A stretch of 36,185 bases of DNA, taken from assembly GCA_938084455.1 (NCBI GenBank), contig CALKDX010000077.1:1-36185 (forward strand), written 5' to 3'. Below, one piece after another: positions 23,515 through 30,582 of this stretch. The position numbers and the translations under genes are program-made. Source of the stretch: Candidatus Poseidoniaceae archaeon (GTDB taxonomy: Archaea > Thermoplasmatota > Poseidoniia > Poseidoniales > Poseidoniaceae). A model generated the notes under the pieces. That model ran no database searches and was not told where the DNA came from. It saw only the letters and a list, made by a program, of their open reading frames with translations. The first letter of the stretch is position 1; each line of letters begins with the position of its first letter.

Positions 23515-24480
23515 TCACTCGTTGAGGCGTGCGATCAAGTCTGCCTTCTTTCCAGAGACAGGCTTTCCTGCGGCCTTGAGCAATTCCTTCAACTCAGCAA
23601 CGGTCATGCTGCTGTGGTCGACGTCGGAGGCAGGTGCTGCTTCTTCAGCAGGTGCTTCCTCAGGAGCGGCTTCTTCGGCTGGCTCCTCGGTCTTCTCAGA
23701 CGCTGGTTCCATTGGGACGGCGGCGTCAAGGATGGATGGGGCGTCGTCGCCTTCTTCTTCCTCGTCTTCCATAGCCGATGCAAGAGCTGCGGCTTTCTTT
23801 GCCTTGAGTTCAGCATCGCTTCGAGCTTCTTCTGCGTGAATTTCATCCAGTGATTTTCCACTGTCTGCAACGACACCAGTTTGCAAGAGTTGGCTCTTGC
23901 GGATGGCGACGCTCTTTACAGGATAGATTGGCTTGACGGCCTTGCGCAGTTCTTCTTCAAGGGTTCCGTCCAAAATTTGGGTTTGGATCTTGGCGAAGGT
24001 GGACTTTGCTGCGAAAGCAACAATCAATTCACGAGCCTTGGCTCGCATTGCCTGCTTGATCGAAGTTTGGACACGCTTCTGCGTGATGATGAGTGGCTTC
24101 AATCGAACGAGGTACCCGTCGGTTGAAACGACATCGACGACATCGTCGACCTTTCCACGGTAGCGGCGGATTTGTCGGCGGATGTGGTCAGTTTGGTGGT
24201 GGTGACCGATGAATGTGGTCAAGGCGTCTTGGCCAACACATTCAGTGACACGGAATCGAAGGATCACGTGCATCTTGGTGAAATCACCGTTGAATTCTTG
24301 TTGCGTCATTTCATACACTCGTCCCATGATGTGTTCATCGGACTCCCCTATTGTCTCTCCAATTTTCTTGAATTCCCATGGATGGCGTGGTGCACGAATC
24401 GTGTACCAGCGCTTCATCTTCCACTTGTCTCGCTGCTTACGTGCTGCTGCACGTGCCTTTACACTTACTTTCTTTGCCAT
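23515..24480 (-). CDS. rps1e: Ribosomal protein eS1 (S3Ae) with a C-terminal acidic linker and SAP domain
   Basis: The first about 220 residues are a standard eS1 small-subunit protein (MAKKVSVKARAAARKQRDKW, then YTIRAPRHPWEF, HVILRFRVTECVGQDALT and QIRRYRGKVDDVVDV). After it comes an unusual extension: an acidic Ala/Glu/Pro-rich linker (EDEEEEGDD, then EEPAEEAAPEEAP), and then the last 30 or so residues MTVAELKELLKAAGKPVSGK plus KADLIARL. That ending is a clear SAP helix-turn-helix of the kind that binds nucleic acid. The start at 24480 is preferred over the frame opening at 24540, and a TATA-like AATACATA sits about 25 bp upstream of it. A 186-bp gap upstream contains one six-base-pair hairpin (24552-24569). 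Confidence 0.93.
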   Translation of the reverse strand: MAKKVSVKARAAARKQRDKWKMKRWYTIRAPRHPWEFKKIGETIGESDEHIMGRVYEMTQQEFNGDFTKMHVILRFRVTECVGQDALTTFIGHHHQTDHIRRQIRRYRGKVDDVVDVVSTDGYLVRLKPLIITQKRVQTSIKQAMRAKARELIVAFAAKSTFAKIQTQILDGTLEEELRKAVKPIYPVKSVAIRKSQLLQTGVVADSGKSLDEIHAEEARSDAELKAKKAAALASAMEDEEEEGDDAPSILDAAVPMEPASEKTEEPAEEAAPEEAPAEEAAPASDVDHSSMTVAELKELLKAAGKPVSGKKADLIARLNE

Positions 24481-24666
24481 GGGATCAACTCTAGGGGGGT
24501 ATGTATTGCGGGGGCTACCCCACTTGCAAACATGCGACAAACCTCCCCTATTTCAAGAACCCCCTTGAACAGGAGAGGAAGAACCTTGCAAAACCGAAGG
24601 GCTGAGGCACGACTTCCACCTCTAGAAACCGTTAATGAAACGACGGCGAGAACGGAAATAAACGCC

Positions 24667-25419
24667 TCAATCAGTGGTGTAAAGAATGGTCACCGACTGT
24701 TGGATATTCAAGAAATCTTGACCATCTTCGGGAACGATTCTCAGTTCATGCAGCAAGTACGTGTTGAAATGAATGGTGTTCCAAGTATCGTCACTGCCAT
24801 CTTCTGCCTGACCGCTCTTGCTTTGACAGGTGTCGTCAAGCTCATCGACGATGTTCCACGAAAATTGCACCGTTTGTCCACCGCCACCAATACCGTCAAT
24901 CAGGCTTGGATTTTCAACCGTCGAATTGATTTCGATGACCAGTGGATGCACCCCGCCGTTGTTTGGTGTCGGATTAAACGACAATGGCATTGGATCATTG
25001 GTCCCTTCTTCAGACCAGTCAATTCGCAAATCCACCGTAATCGGAACCGTTTGGTTTTGAGTTGCACCGGTTGCGTCAATGGCGAACACGGACACGTTGT
25101 GCACTCCATGTTCGCTGAAGGAATAAGAGATGCTGGACCCTTCACTGGCATCCATTGTAACAGCCTCGCCACCCTCCAATGAAAGGCCAAAGGTCGTGAG
25201 CGCTGAGGAGGAAGTGGTCTGTGAAAAATCGAAAACAATCACCACTGGGTCAAGCGAAACCAGGTTCCCGTCATCATATGTTTCGACGATCATGCCCTTA
25301 TCTGAACCATGGCTGACCACCAAGTCAAACACTGATTCGCCCTCAGAGGATTCCAAGCACCCAGCTAACGGCGCACACATGAGCAACGCCAGCAACATGA
25401 GTGGTTTGCAATGCTGCAT
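24667..25419 (-). CDS. Lipoprotein with PKD-like beta domains
   Basis: From the ATG at 25419 (MQHCKPLMLLALLMCAPLAG) the protein has a short signal peptide ending in the lipobox LAGC, so it should be lipid-anchored outside the membrane. The mature part (about 230 residues) is beta-rich with PKD/Ig-like features (YSFSEHGVHNVSVFAIDATG, and later VQFSWNIVDELDD) and several glycosylation sequons. The function is unknown; such domains usually mediate binding. The AT-rich block TTTAAAAT around 25446 is 27 bp upstream of this ATG, supporting a leaderless start here rather than the ATG at 25425 or the long frame to 25611. It is divergent from the thioredoxin-like gene. Confidence 0.82.
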   Translation of the reverse strand: MQHCKPLMLLALLMCAPLAGCLESSEGESVFDLVVSHGSDKGMIVETYDDGNLVSLDPVVIVFDFSQTTSSSALTTFGLSLEGGEAVTMDASEGSSISYSFSEHGVHNVSVFAIDATGATQNQTVPITVDLRIDWSEEGTNDPMPLSFNPTPNNGGVHPLVIEINSTVENPSLIDGIGGGGQTVQFSWNIVDELDDTCQSKSGQAEDGSDDTWNTIHFNTYLLHELRIVPEDGQDFLNIQQSVTILYTTD

Positions 25420-25513
25420 CGACATCCGCTCTCGCTCGATGTTTAAAATCCCAGCGACCTCGACATTAGAGACAGTACGAATGGTTAAGACCCAAAAACG
25501 CTGACATTCGAGC

Positions 25514-25957
25514 ATGGCATCCGTCTTTCCTTCTGTCACCGGTAGGAACCTCCACAAGGAAATGAAAACGGTTCCAGATGATTTCACAGACAAGAACCTC
25601 GTCATCATCACCGCCTTTCAACAGTGGCATCAGTCTTTGGTCAACCAGTCAATGGCAGCATTGCAGGCAGCCGGTGTTGACCAAAGTCACCACGTGCTTG
25701 AGATGCCTGTCATCCGCACCTCTTCCAAATTTCGACAGATGCGACTTGACGGCATAATGAGGGCTGCGTTCAAAGATCCAGTCATTCGCTCAAGAACCAT
25801 CACGGTCTACCTCGACAAGGATTTGTTTCGGCGTAGTTTGGAAATTCCAAACGAAGACACATTGCATTGGTTTGTGGTGGACCACGCAACAAAATCGATC
25901 CTCGAACGAGGTGAGGGGCCCATCACTGCGGATGATGTCAACAGGTGTTTTCGCTGA
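25514..25957 (+). CDS. Small thioredoxin-fold protein, Atp10-like
   Basis: The 147-residue protein has a strand-helix start (KNLVIITAFQQWHQSLVNQ) and a later RSRTITVYLDKDLFRRSLEI followed by a final strand (HWFVVDHATKSILERGEG). This order recalls a family of thioredoxin-like proteins related to yeast Atp10 in which the CxxC is lost. No CxxC is present here. The resemblance is by memory of pattern and may be wrong. There is no signal peptide. GTTAAGA, centred about 27 bp upstream, could be its TATA box. It is divergent from the lipoprotein gene. Confidence 0.6.
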   Translation: MASVFPSVTGRNLHKEMKTVPDDFTDKNLVIITAFQQWHQSLVNQSMAALQAAGVDQSHHVLEMPVIRTSSKFRQMRLDGIMRAAFKDPVIRSRTITVYLDKDLFRRSLEIPNEDTLHWFVVDHATKSILERGEGPITADDVNRCFR

Positions 25958-25994
25958 TGACGATCAAAAATCATCCGGTGTTCATCAGACCAAT

Positions 25995-26026
25995 GTGATA
26001 CATTTCGTCCTGTTTTGGTGCATCAC
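25995..26026. promoter_or_regulatory. Inverted repeat upstream of the HxlR regulator
   Basis: GTGATACA (25995-26002) and TGCATCAC (26019-26026) form a near-perfect inverted pair (7 of 8) with a 16-base spacer. The pair lies just upstream of the regulator's TATA box, where a regulator dimer could bind. Confidence 0.3.
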
Positions 26027-26050
26027 TTTCTGAACACACCACCAATCACG

Positions 26051-26058
26051 ATATATAC
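26051..26058 (+). promoter_or_regulatory. TATA box for the HxlR-family gene
   Basis: ATATATAC lies about 36 bp upstream of the ATG at 26090, predicting a transcript with a leader of roughly ten bases. Confidence 0.55.
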
Positions 26059-26089
26059 ACCGTTGACGGGCTACAAAGTTGGTGACTCA

Positions 26090-26419
26090 ATGACTGAAAC
26101 CTGCGACCCTGTGTTTAGCCGCGTTGACGACCTCATCAGCCTCCTTGGAAAGTCCAAGTTGTTGCACATCCTCTTTCTTCTTAACACAAAGCAAGGACCT
26201 ATGAGGTTTACAGAAATTAAGCAACGGGTTGATTCTTCTTCGACCACCGTTACTCGAAGGCTGGCCGAGTTAGAAAACAACGGCTTGGTGACAAGGGTCG
26301 TCCACAATACCGCTCCTGTTTCCGTTGAATACGAACTCACACAAGATGCACAAAACCTTGCACCAACCATCCAATCGATGTATGATTGGGTGGTCGACCG
26401 AGATGCAATGATGGCCTGA
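26090..26419 (+). CDS. HxlR-family winged-helix transcription regulator
   Basis: The 109-residue protein from the ATG at 26090 (MTETCDPVFSRVDDLISLLG) is a single winged helix. GKSKLLHILFLLNTKQGPMRF matches the opening helix of HxlR proteins, FTEIKQRVDSSSTTVTRRLAEL is the helix-turn-helix, and VEYELTQDAQNLAPTIQSM is the wing and dimer helix. HxlR regulators are small dimeric sensors, often of redox or aldehyde stress. There are no Cys in the DNA-binding core, only one near the N-terminus. The frame opens at 26015, upstream of the TATA box, so that start is rejected. The likely operator is the inverted repeat at 25995-26026. Confidence 0.85.
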   Translation: MTETCDPVFSRVDDLISLLGKSKLLHILFLLNTKQGPMRFTEIKQRVDSSSTTVTRRLAELENNGLVTRVVHNTAPVSVEYELTQDAQNLAPTIQSMYDWVVDRDAMMA

Positions 26420-26480
26420 ATCATAGATGGGAAGTGCCTTCGCCATCAACCATCAAATACTTCGCACCCAACCCTCAACC

Positions 26481-26930
26481 ATGAGCCTTCACCACATCAC
26501 ATGGCGAGCCACTGCAAGTGGCCTTGCTGATGAAACGGTCGTCGCCGATGCCCTTGCATGGCTCATTGACGATGTTGAAGCGGTTGAAATTGAACGAACC
26601 ACCTCCTACCATGGCTCCGAAATCCACATGATTGAGGCAAGGACATCTCGCAAGGGGCCCGCACTGAAAGCGCTTGCTCGGTTGGGTGCAGCCAATCTTC
26701 AGACCATCATTGATGAAATCGACCAGCGGCTCGATGAGGCCAACACCATCCACTTCAGGCTTGATTTCAACGCATTGATCAACGGGGAGGCACACCTTGC
26801 ACCACCCGGAAACGGACCCACCGTCAAAGGGCAAACCAAAGTTCAAGTCTTCCCCGGTCAAGAAGGGCGAGGCGAGGCAATTGCATCGCTTCATGCAGCC
26901 ATTGAAATCGCCAACCGAGGCGAACAATGA
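26481..26930 (+). CDS. RNA-binding protein, COG1325/PF01877-like (exosome-associated type)
   Basis: From the ATG at 26481 (MSLHHITWRATASGLADETV) the 149-residue protein shows the archaeal PF01877 pattern. An N-terminal strand is followed by a helix that ends with DDVEAVEIERTTSYHGSEIH, and then by ALKALARLGAANLQTIIDEI and a strand rich in hydrophobics (IHFRLDFNALINGEAHL). The family is a predicted RNA-binding component near the exosome; I name it from pattern, not search. Its last nine codons and stop (IEIANRGEQ) lie inside a 31-bp sequence repeated 628 bp downstream, so the gene end is the insertion point of the candidate cassette described separately. Confidence 0.75.
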   Translation: MSLHHITWRATASGLADETVVADALAWLIDDVEAVEIERTTSYHGSEIHMIEARTSRKGPALKALARLGAANLQTIIDEIDQRLDEANTIHFRLDFNALINGEAHLAPPGNGPTVKGQTKVQVFPGQEGRGEAIASLHAAIEIANRGEQ

Positions 26931-26931
26931 G
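26901..26931. repeat. 31-bp direct repeat, copy 1 (within the COG1325-like gene end)
   Basis: The 31 bases begin ATTGAAATCGCC and end GGCGAACAATGAG. They match copy 2 at 27529-27559 perfectly and differ at the first flanking base on each side. They cover the final codons and stop of the gene. Inside, TCGCC and GGCGA face each other across six bases, with ATTG and CAAT further out. Confidence 0.92.
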
Positions 26932-27001
26932 AGATTCAACTTACGCAACTGCGGCCTCGAATTGGAGAAGTCTTGTTATAGATTGAACGAATAGGTATAT
27001 T

Positions 27002-27529
27002 ATGGAACCAGAGCCGATTGGGCACTATAAAACCCTTGACCAACACCAATCCCCTCCTCCACATCAATTGCAGGGCCAAGAACCCCAACAGCAGCCACAA
27101 TCTCAACAGCAGCCGCAATTCCAACAGCAGCCGCAATTCCAACAGCAGCCGCAATTCCAACAGCAGCCGCAATTCCAACAGCAGCCACAATATCAACAGC
27201 AGCCGCAGTTTCAACAAAGCCATTACCAACAGATCGCAATAACGGCGCCCGAGACAAATGCAACCATAGCGCTGGTATTGTCAATCCTCGGCTTGGTTGG
27301 TAGTTTCATTTACGGTCTTGGAATTTGCTTGGCGATTCCAAGCCTCATTCTTGCGAATGGGGCCCTTGCAATCACAAATCAATACCCAAATCATCCAGAT
27401 GCAGGAAGCGCAAAGGCTGCAAAAGTAATATCATGGATTACCATCATCTTCTTTGTGGTAGCAATCGTTACAGTCGTCTTAGCAGGCGTACTATACGTAT
27501 GGGCTGCAAGTCTAGCAGAGACCCCCTAA
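27002..27529 (+). CDS. Gln-rich repeat protein with two C-terminal transmembrane helices (DUF4190-like)
   Basis: The 175-residue protein starts MEPEPIGHYKTL. Residues 29-70 are seven copies of QQQPQF (one ending in S, one in Y). Then come two hydrophobic helices (ALVLSILGLVGSFIYGLGIC and WITIIFFVVAIVTVVLAGVL) separated by a loop that includes ALAITNQYPNHPDAGSAKAA, the layout of DUF4190-type membrane proteins. The Gln-rich tail would lie on one side of the membrane and may bind partners. Base composition is more AT-rich than in neighbouring genes and codons such as ATA are frequent, suggesting foreign origin. A TATA-like GTTATAG lies about 25 bp upstream, so the transcript is probably leaderless. 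It is the only gene of the candidate cassette. Confidence 0.8.
   Translation: MEPEPIGHYKTLDQHQSPPPHQLQGQEPQQQPQSQQQPQFQQQPQFQQQPQFQQQPQFQQQPQYQQQPQFQQSHYQQIAITAPETNATIALVLSILGLVGSFIYGLGICLAIPSLILANGALAITNQYPNHPDAGSAKAAKVISWITIIFFVVAIVTVVLAGVLYVWAASLAETP
27086..27211 (+). repeat. Tandem repeat of an 18-bp unit, seven copies, encoding QQQPQF
   Basis: Each unit reads approximately CAACAGCAGCCGCAATTC, nearly identical at DNA level, with variants in copies 1 and 6. Because 18 is divisible by three, gain or loss of units would change the length of the Gln-rich tail without breaking the frame. Confidence 0.9.
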
Positions 27530-27559
27530 TTGAAATCGCCAACCGAGGCGAACAATGAG
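27529..27559. repeat. 31-bp direct repeat, copy 2 (downstream of the cassette gene)
   Basis: It is identical to copy 1 over 31 bases. Its first base is the last base of the cassette gene's stop codon. It sits 81 bp before the arylsulfotransferase-like gene and encodes nothing itself at this place. Confidence 0.92.
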
Positions 27560-27640
27560 CGGTGCTCCACTAAACGTGCTTCCGAACACGACCCACTCAT
27601 CAGCGTGGGATTGATATGAGATTGACCACGACATCAACCC

Positions 27641-30154
27641 ATGGCCATCAAAACCAAAGCGCTGGTGTTGGCCACCATCATGCTGGCATCGCTTGTCCAC
27701 GCTCAAGCGCTTGAAATCAACGCTCGAGCAGCAGATCCACCCGTTTGCAATGCAGATCGAAGCGCAAACTGGACCGTTGGAACGATTCAATGCAACGACA
27801 ACATAAGCGAGGGGTACACCTTATTCTCGCCAATGCCAACCTCCACATCCTACCTGATTGACAATGAAGGAAGGTTGGTACACAACTGGACCTCACCGGG
27901 AGGCCATCGACCTGGTATGTCCGCCTACCTTTTGGATGATGGTTCCCTTCTGCGCACGGCCAACATTGCTCAAACAGCGGTTGGAAACTTTAGCGGCGGT
28001 GGAACTGCAGGCAAAGTCGAACGAATTTCTTGGGAAGGCGAGTTGTTGTGGTCGTTTGAATACTCATCGACCGAATACATCTCGCACCACGACATCGAAC
28101 CAATGCCAAATGGCAACGTTTTGATGATTGCATGGGAATCAAAGAATGATTCTGAAGGGGCACAAGCTGGCAGAAATCCTGCCATTGCGTCCGATGCGCC
28201 CGGTGGCAGCAACGGCGTGTGGCCCGACAAGATCGTCGAGATACAGCCCAATGGAACAACGGGTGGAGACGTCGTTTGGAGTTGGCATGCATGGGATCAT
28301 TTGGTGCAAGATTACGACCCTGTGATGGACAACTACGGCGTGGTTGCTGAGCACCCAGAATTGCTCGACATTAATTTTGTTGATGCATCAGGAGCACAAT
28401 CTGGAAAGGCCGACTGGATGCATTGCAATGGCATTGATTACAACCCCATTCTGGACCAAATCGCACTGTCCTGCAAGAACACGAATGAAATCTATATTAT
28501 CGACCATAGCACGACAACGGAAGAGGCTGCAAGCCACACTGGAGGCACCTATGGAAAAGGTGGCGACTTCCTTTACAGATGGGGCAACCCTGAGGCCTAC
28601 GATGCAGGTACATACGAAGACAAACGCCTCTACAGCCAACACGATGTTCAATGGATTGAGCCGGGCAGACCCGGTGCTGGAAGCCTCATTCTTTACAACA
28701 ACGGCGTCAACAGGATTGGCGATTATTCCTCGGTGGATGTCATCACACCGGTCACCGTCGATGGCGTATACCAGATGAACGATGAGAACAGGTTCTTGCC
28801 AAACGCCACCTCATGGTCGTGGGACATGGGCGCTGACATGTACGCACCCTTTGTCTCCGGGGCAGAACGATTGCCCAACGGCAACACGCTGATCGCTTAC
28901 GGTACCCAAGGTACACTCTACGAAGTGACATTGGAAGGTGAAATTGTCTGGACCTACATCAGCCCCGTTTCGAATCAAGGCATTGTGGAACAAGGCGAAC
29001 CAGTGCCTGACGGCAATCAAATCAACGCCAAAGCCAACCCTGTGTTCAAGGCGCGAAAGTACGCTGCTGACCACCCCGGTTTGGTTGGCCGAACCCTTTC
29101 GCCGGGCGATTACATCGAACCTTGGATTGATGCTTGCCCTAATGTGGAAGCTCTCCCATGGGACGCAGATGGCGACGGGTGCATCGATGACAGCGACCAA
29201 GATGGGGTGCTTGACCCGGCGGATGAATGCCCTGGGCATGACGACGCTGTCGATACCGATGACGACGGGATCATCGATGGCTGTGATGCTTTTGTTGACG
29301 CTGATGAAGACGGGGTCGAGGATGCAACCGATGCATGCCTCGGGTACGATGATGCGGTGGATATCGATGAAGATGGCACCCCTGATGGGTGCGATTCGCT
29401 GATTGCCAGCGACGCTGATGGCGTGGCTGATTCATTGGATGAATGCAACGGGTACGATGATGCGGTGGATATCGATGAAGATGGCACGCCTGATGGGTGC
29501 GACGAACTTGTTGACAGCGACGCTGATGGTGTGGCTGATTCATTGGATGCGTGCAATGGTCACGATGATGCAGTGGATGTCGATGAGGATGGCATTGTTG
29601 ACGGCTGTGACGATAATGTGGTGATGCCTCAAACACCCGATTATACAATCGAGGTACGCCTTGGTTATGCTGCGCAGTTGAACGTCACCGTGCACACCAG
29701 CGGAATCAACGAATCGGTACCTTTGATGATCGAGTACACGGTGGACCATGAAATCATTTTCGACGATGAGCCCGAAAGAAACCTTGACAGTGCAGGTGAA
29801 ATCCCTGCCATCAACAATCAATCCAACTTCAACCAGTCCTTTGGGTTGGACATTGACAGCGGGGCTGGTCTCTACTGCGTTCGCATCGACCTTCGTTTAC
29901 CCGATGGCGACTGGATTCGTCCGACCGCAAATTCTCCTGGAGCACTCGATTGTGTGACTGTTGAAGCATCTCATTTCCCGTCTGACGGCGTTGCTTCAGC
30001 GAACAACAAAATCGATGCTCGAAACGTCGTTCTTTTCCTCGGTGTTCTGGCCGTTCTTTTACTGCTCGGCATGCTGGTGAGAAAAGGCAAAGCCGCTGAT
30101 GAGGAACCCCATGAAACCGTCCCTCAACCGAGCAGCCAAGAGGCCCCAGAGTAA
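27641..30154 (+). CDS. Secreted arylsulfotransferase-like protein with thrombospondin type-3 repeats and C-terminal anchor
   Basis: The 837-residue protein has a signal peptide (LVLATIMLASLVHAQALE). A propeller-type domain of about 450 residues follows with the arylsulfotransferase (ASST) look: GRLVHNWTSPGG, SHHDIEPMPNGNVLMIAWES, WMHCNGIDYNP and RLPNGNTLIAYGTQGTLYEV. From residue about 508 to 660 come Ca-binding thrombospondin type-3 repeats, including 36-residue units starting at 528. Then a beta-rich domain follows, and near the end a transmembrane helix (VVLFLGVLAVLLLLGMLVRK) and a charged tail. ASST enzymes move sulfate between phenolic compounds; many marine members are only inferred. 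The TATA-like TTGATATGAG, centred about 26 bp before the ATG, supports a leaderless start. Confidence 0.85.
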   Translation: MAIKTKALVLATIMLASLVHAQALEINARAADPPVCNADRSANWTVGTIQCNDNISEGYTLFSPMPTSTSYLIDNEGRLVHNWTSPGGHRPGMSAYLLDDGSLLRTANIAQTAVGNFSGGGTAGKVERISWEGELLWSFEYSSTEYISHHDIEPMPNGNVLMIAWESKNDSEGAQAGRNPAIASDAPGGSNGVWPDKIVEIQPNGTTGGDVVWSWHAWDHLVQDYDPVMDNYGVVAEHPELLDINFVDASGAQSGKADWMHCNGIDYNPILDQIALSCKNTNEIYIIDHSTTTEEAASHTGGTYGKGGDFLYRWGNPEAYDAGTYEDKRLYSQHDVQWIEPGRPGAGSLILYNNGVNRIGDYSSVDVITPVTVDGVYQMNDENRFLPNATSWSWDMGADMYAPFVSGAERLPNGNTLIAYGTQGTLYEVTLEGEIVWTYISPVSNQGIVEQGEPVPDGNQINAKANPVFKARKYAADHPGLVGRTLSPGDYIEPWIDACPNVEALPWDADGDGCIDDSDQDGVLDPADECPGHDDAVDTDDDGIIDGCDAFVDADEDGVEDATDACLGYDDAVDIDEDGTPDGCDSLIASDADGVADSLDECNGYDDAVDIDEDGTPDGCDELVDSDADGVADSLDACNGHDDAVDVDEDGIVDGCDDNVVMPQTPDYTIEVRLGYAAQLNVTVHTSGINESVPLMIEYTVDHEIIFDDEPERNLDSAGEIPAINNQSNFNQSFGLDIDSGAGLYCVRIDLRLPDGDWIRPTANSPGALDCVTVEASHFPSDGVASANNKIDARNVVLFLGVLAVLLLLGMLVRKGKAADEEPHETVPQPSSQEAPE
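29222..29620 (+). repeat. Tandem thrombospondin type-3 units of 108 bp inside the ASST-like gene
   Basis: Units begin at 29222, 29330, 29438 and 29546 (the last partial). The second and third are nearly identical at DNA level over GATGCGGTGGATATCGATGA and the bases that follow. Each encodes Asp-rich Ca-binding loops ending in DGCD. Confidence 0.85.
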
Positions 30155-30228
30155 ATCGATGAGAGCATCGTAATGGGTTCAAAGCCTTCATGTAGCCCCG
30201 GTGCTTGGGGTGACACGGAGAATACCAC

Positions 30229-30504
30229 ATGCCACACGTTGTCACCTCTACCTGCGTCGATCACAAGTACCAAGAATGCGTTGTCGTTTGCCCTGTTGAA
30301 GCCTTCAGGGAAGCCGAGACCTACCTCGTCATCGACCCAGACGAATGCATTGACTGTGGTGCTTGCATCCCAGAATGCCCTGTCGATGCAATCTTCGCAG
30401 ACACAGATGTGCCTGAAGGCGAAGAAGCATGGATTGAGCGAAACGCTGTTGAATCAGTCGATGCTGAAATCGCAGAAGGCGACTCCCCTGTGCTGGCTGA
30501 TTGA
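30229..30504 (+). CDS. Seven-iron ferredoxin ([3Fe-4S][4Fe-4S] type)
   Basis: The 91-residue electron carrier begins MPHVVTSTCVDHKYQECVVVCPVEAF. Its C-x7-C-x3-CP spacing is typical of the 3Fe/4Fe cluster pair of 7Fe ferredoxins. The second set is CIDCGACIPECP, a full 4Fe-4S motif. An acidic C-terminal tail of about 25 residues follows. It could serve pyruvate or 2-oxoacid oxidoreductases, none of which is in the window. A GGAG sequence about ten bases upstream favours this start. It precedes pdxS by about 75 bp on the same strand. Confidence 0.93.
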   Translation: MPHVVTSTCVDHKYQECVVVCPVEAFREAETYLVIDPDECIDCGACIPECPVDAIFADTDVPEGEEAWIERNAVESVDAEIAEGDSPVLAD

Positions 30505-30582
30505 GCCGCACACTGCTCTTTTTATCCCATGGCCACGAACGAATGTTCTTGAAGGTCAAACAATGAATTAGGAATGATACAT

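Larger units (their letters stand above)
26932..27559. mobile_element. Candidate single-gene cassette (628 bp) between 31-bp direct repeats
   Basis: Counting one copy of the repeat, 628 bp separate the COG1325-like gene end from the sequence that would otherwise follow it. The segment holds one promoter (GTTATAG about 25 bp before the start) and one gene for a Gln-rich membrane protein whose stop touches the second repeat. Removing the segment by recombination between repeats would leave a single intact gene end. This is what site-specific insertion into a gene's 3' end leaves behind. No recombinase is encoded inside or nearby, so it would need one acting in trans; an unequal duplication is the alternative. 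Confidence 0.45.

Noticed and set aside
24172-25182. 336-residue plus-strand frame
   Set aside because: It runs antisense through the eS1 and lipoprotein genes and contains no domain; the minus-strand genes are well supported.
27086-27211. Tandem repeat considered as a CRISPR array
   Set aside because: Units are 18 bp and contiguous with no spacers, and they are in frame inside a gene.
29110-29556. Ser-rich repetitive minus-strand frame
   Set aside because: The repetition is only the mirror of the Asp-rich Ca-binding repeats on the plus strand.
30193-30211. Short GCCCC/GGGGT hairpin between the ASST-like gene and ferredoxin
   Set aside because: The stem is only four to five base pairs with no T-tract after it, so it is not convincing as a terminator.
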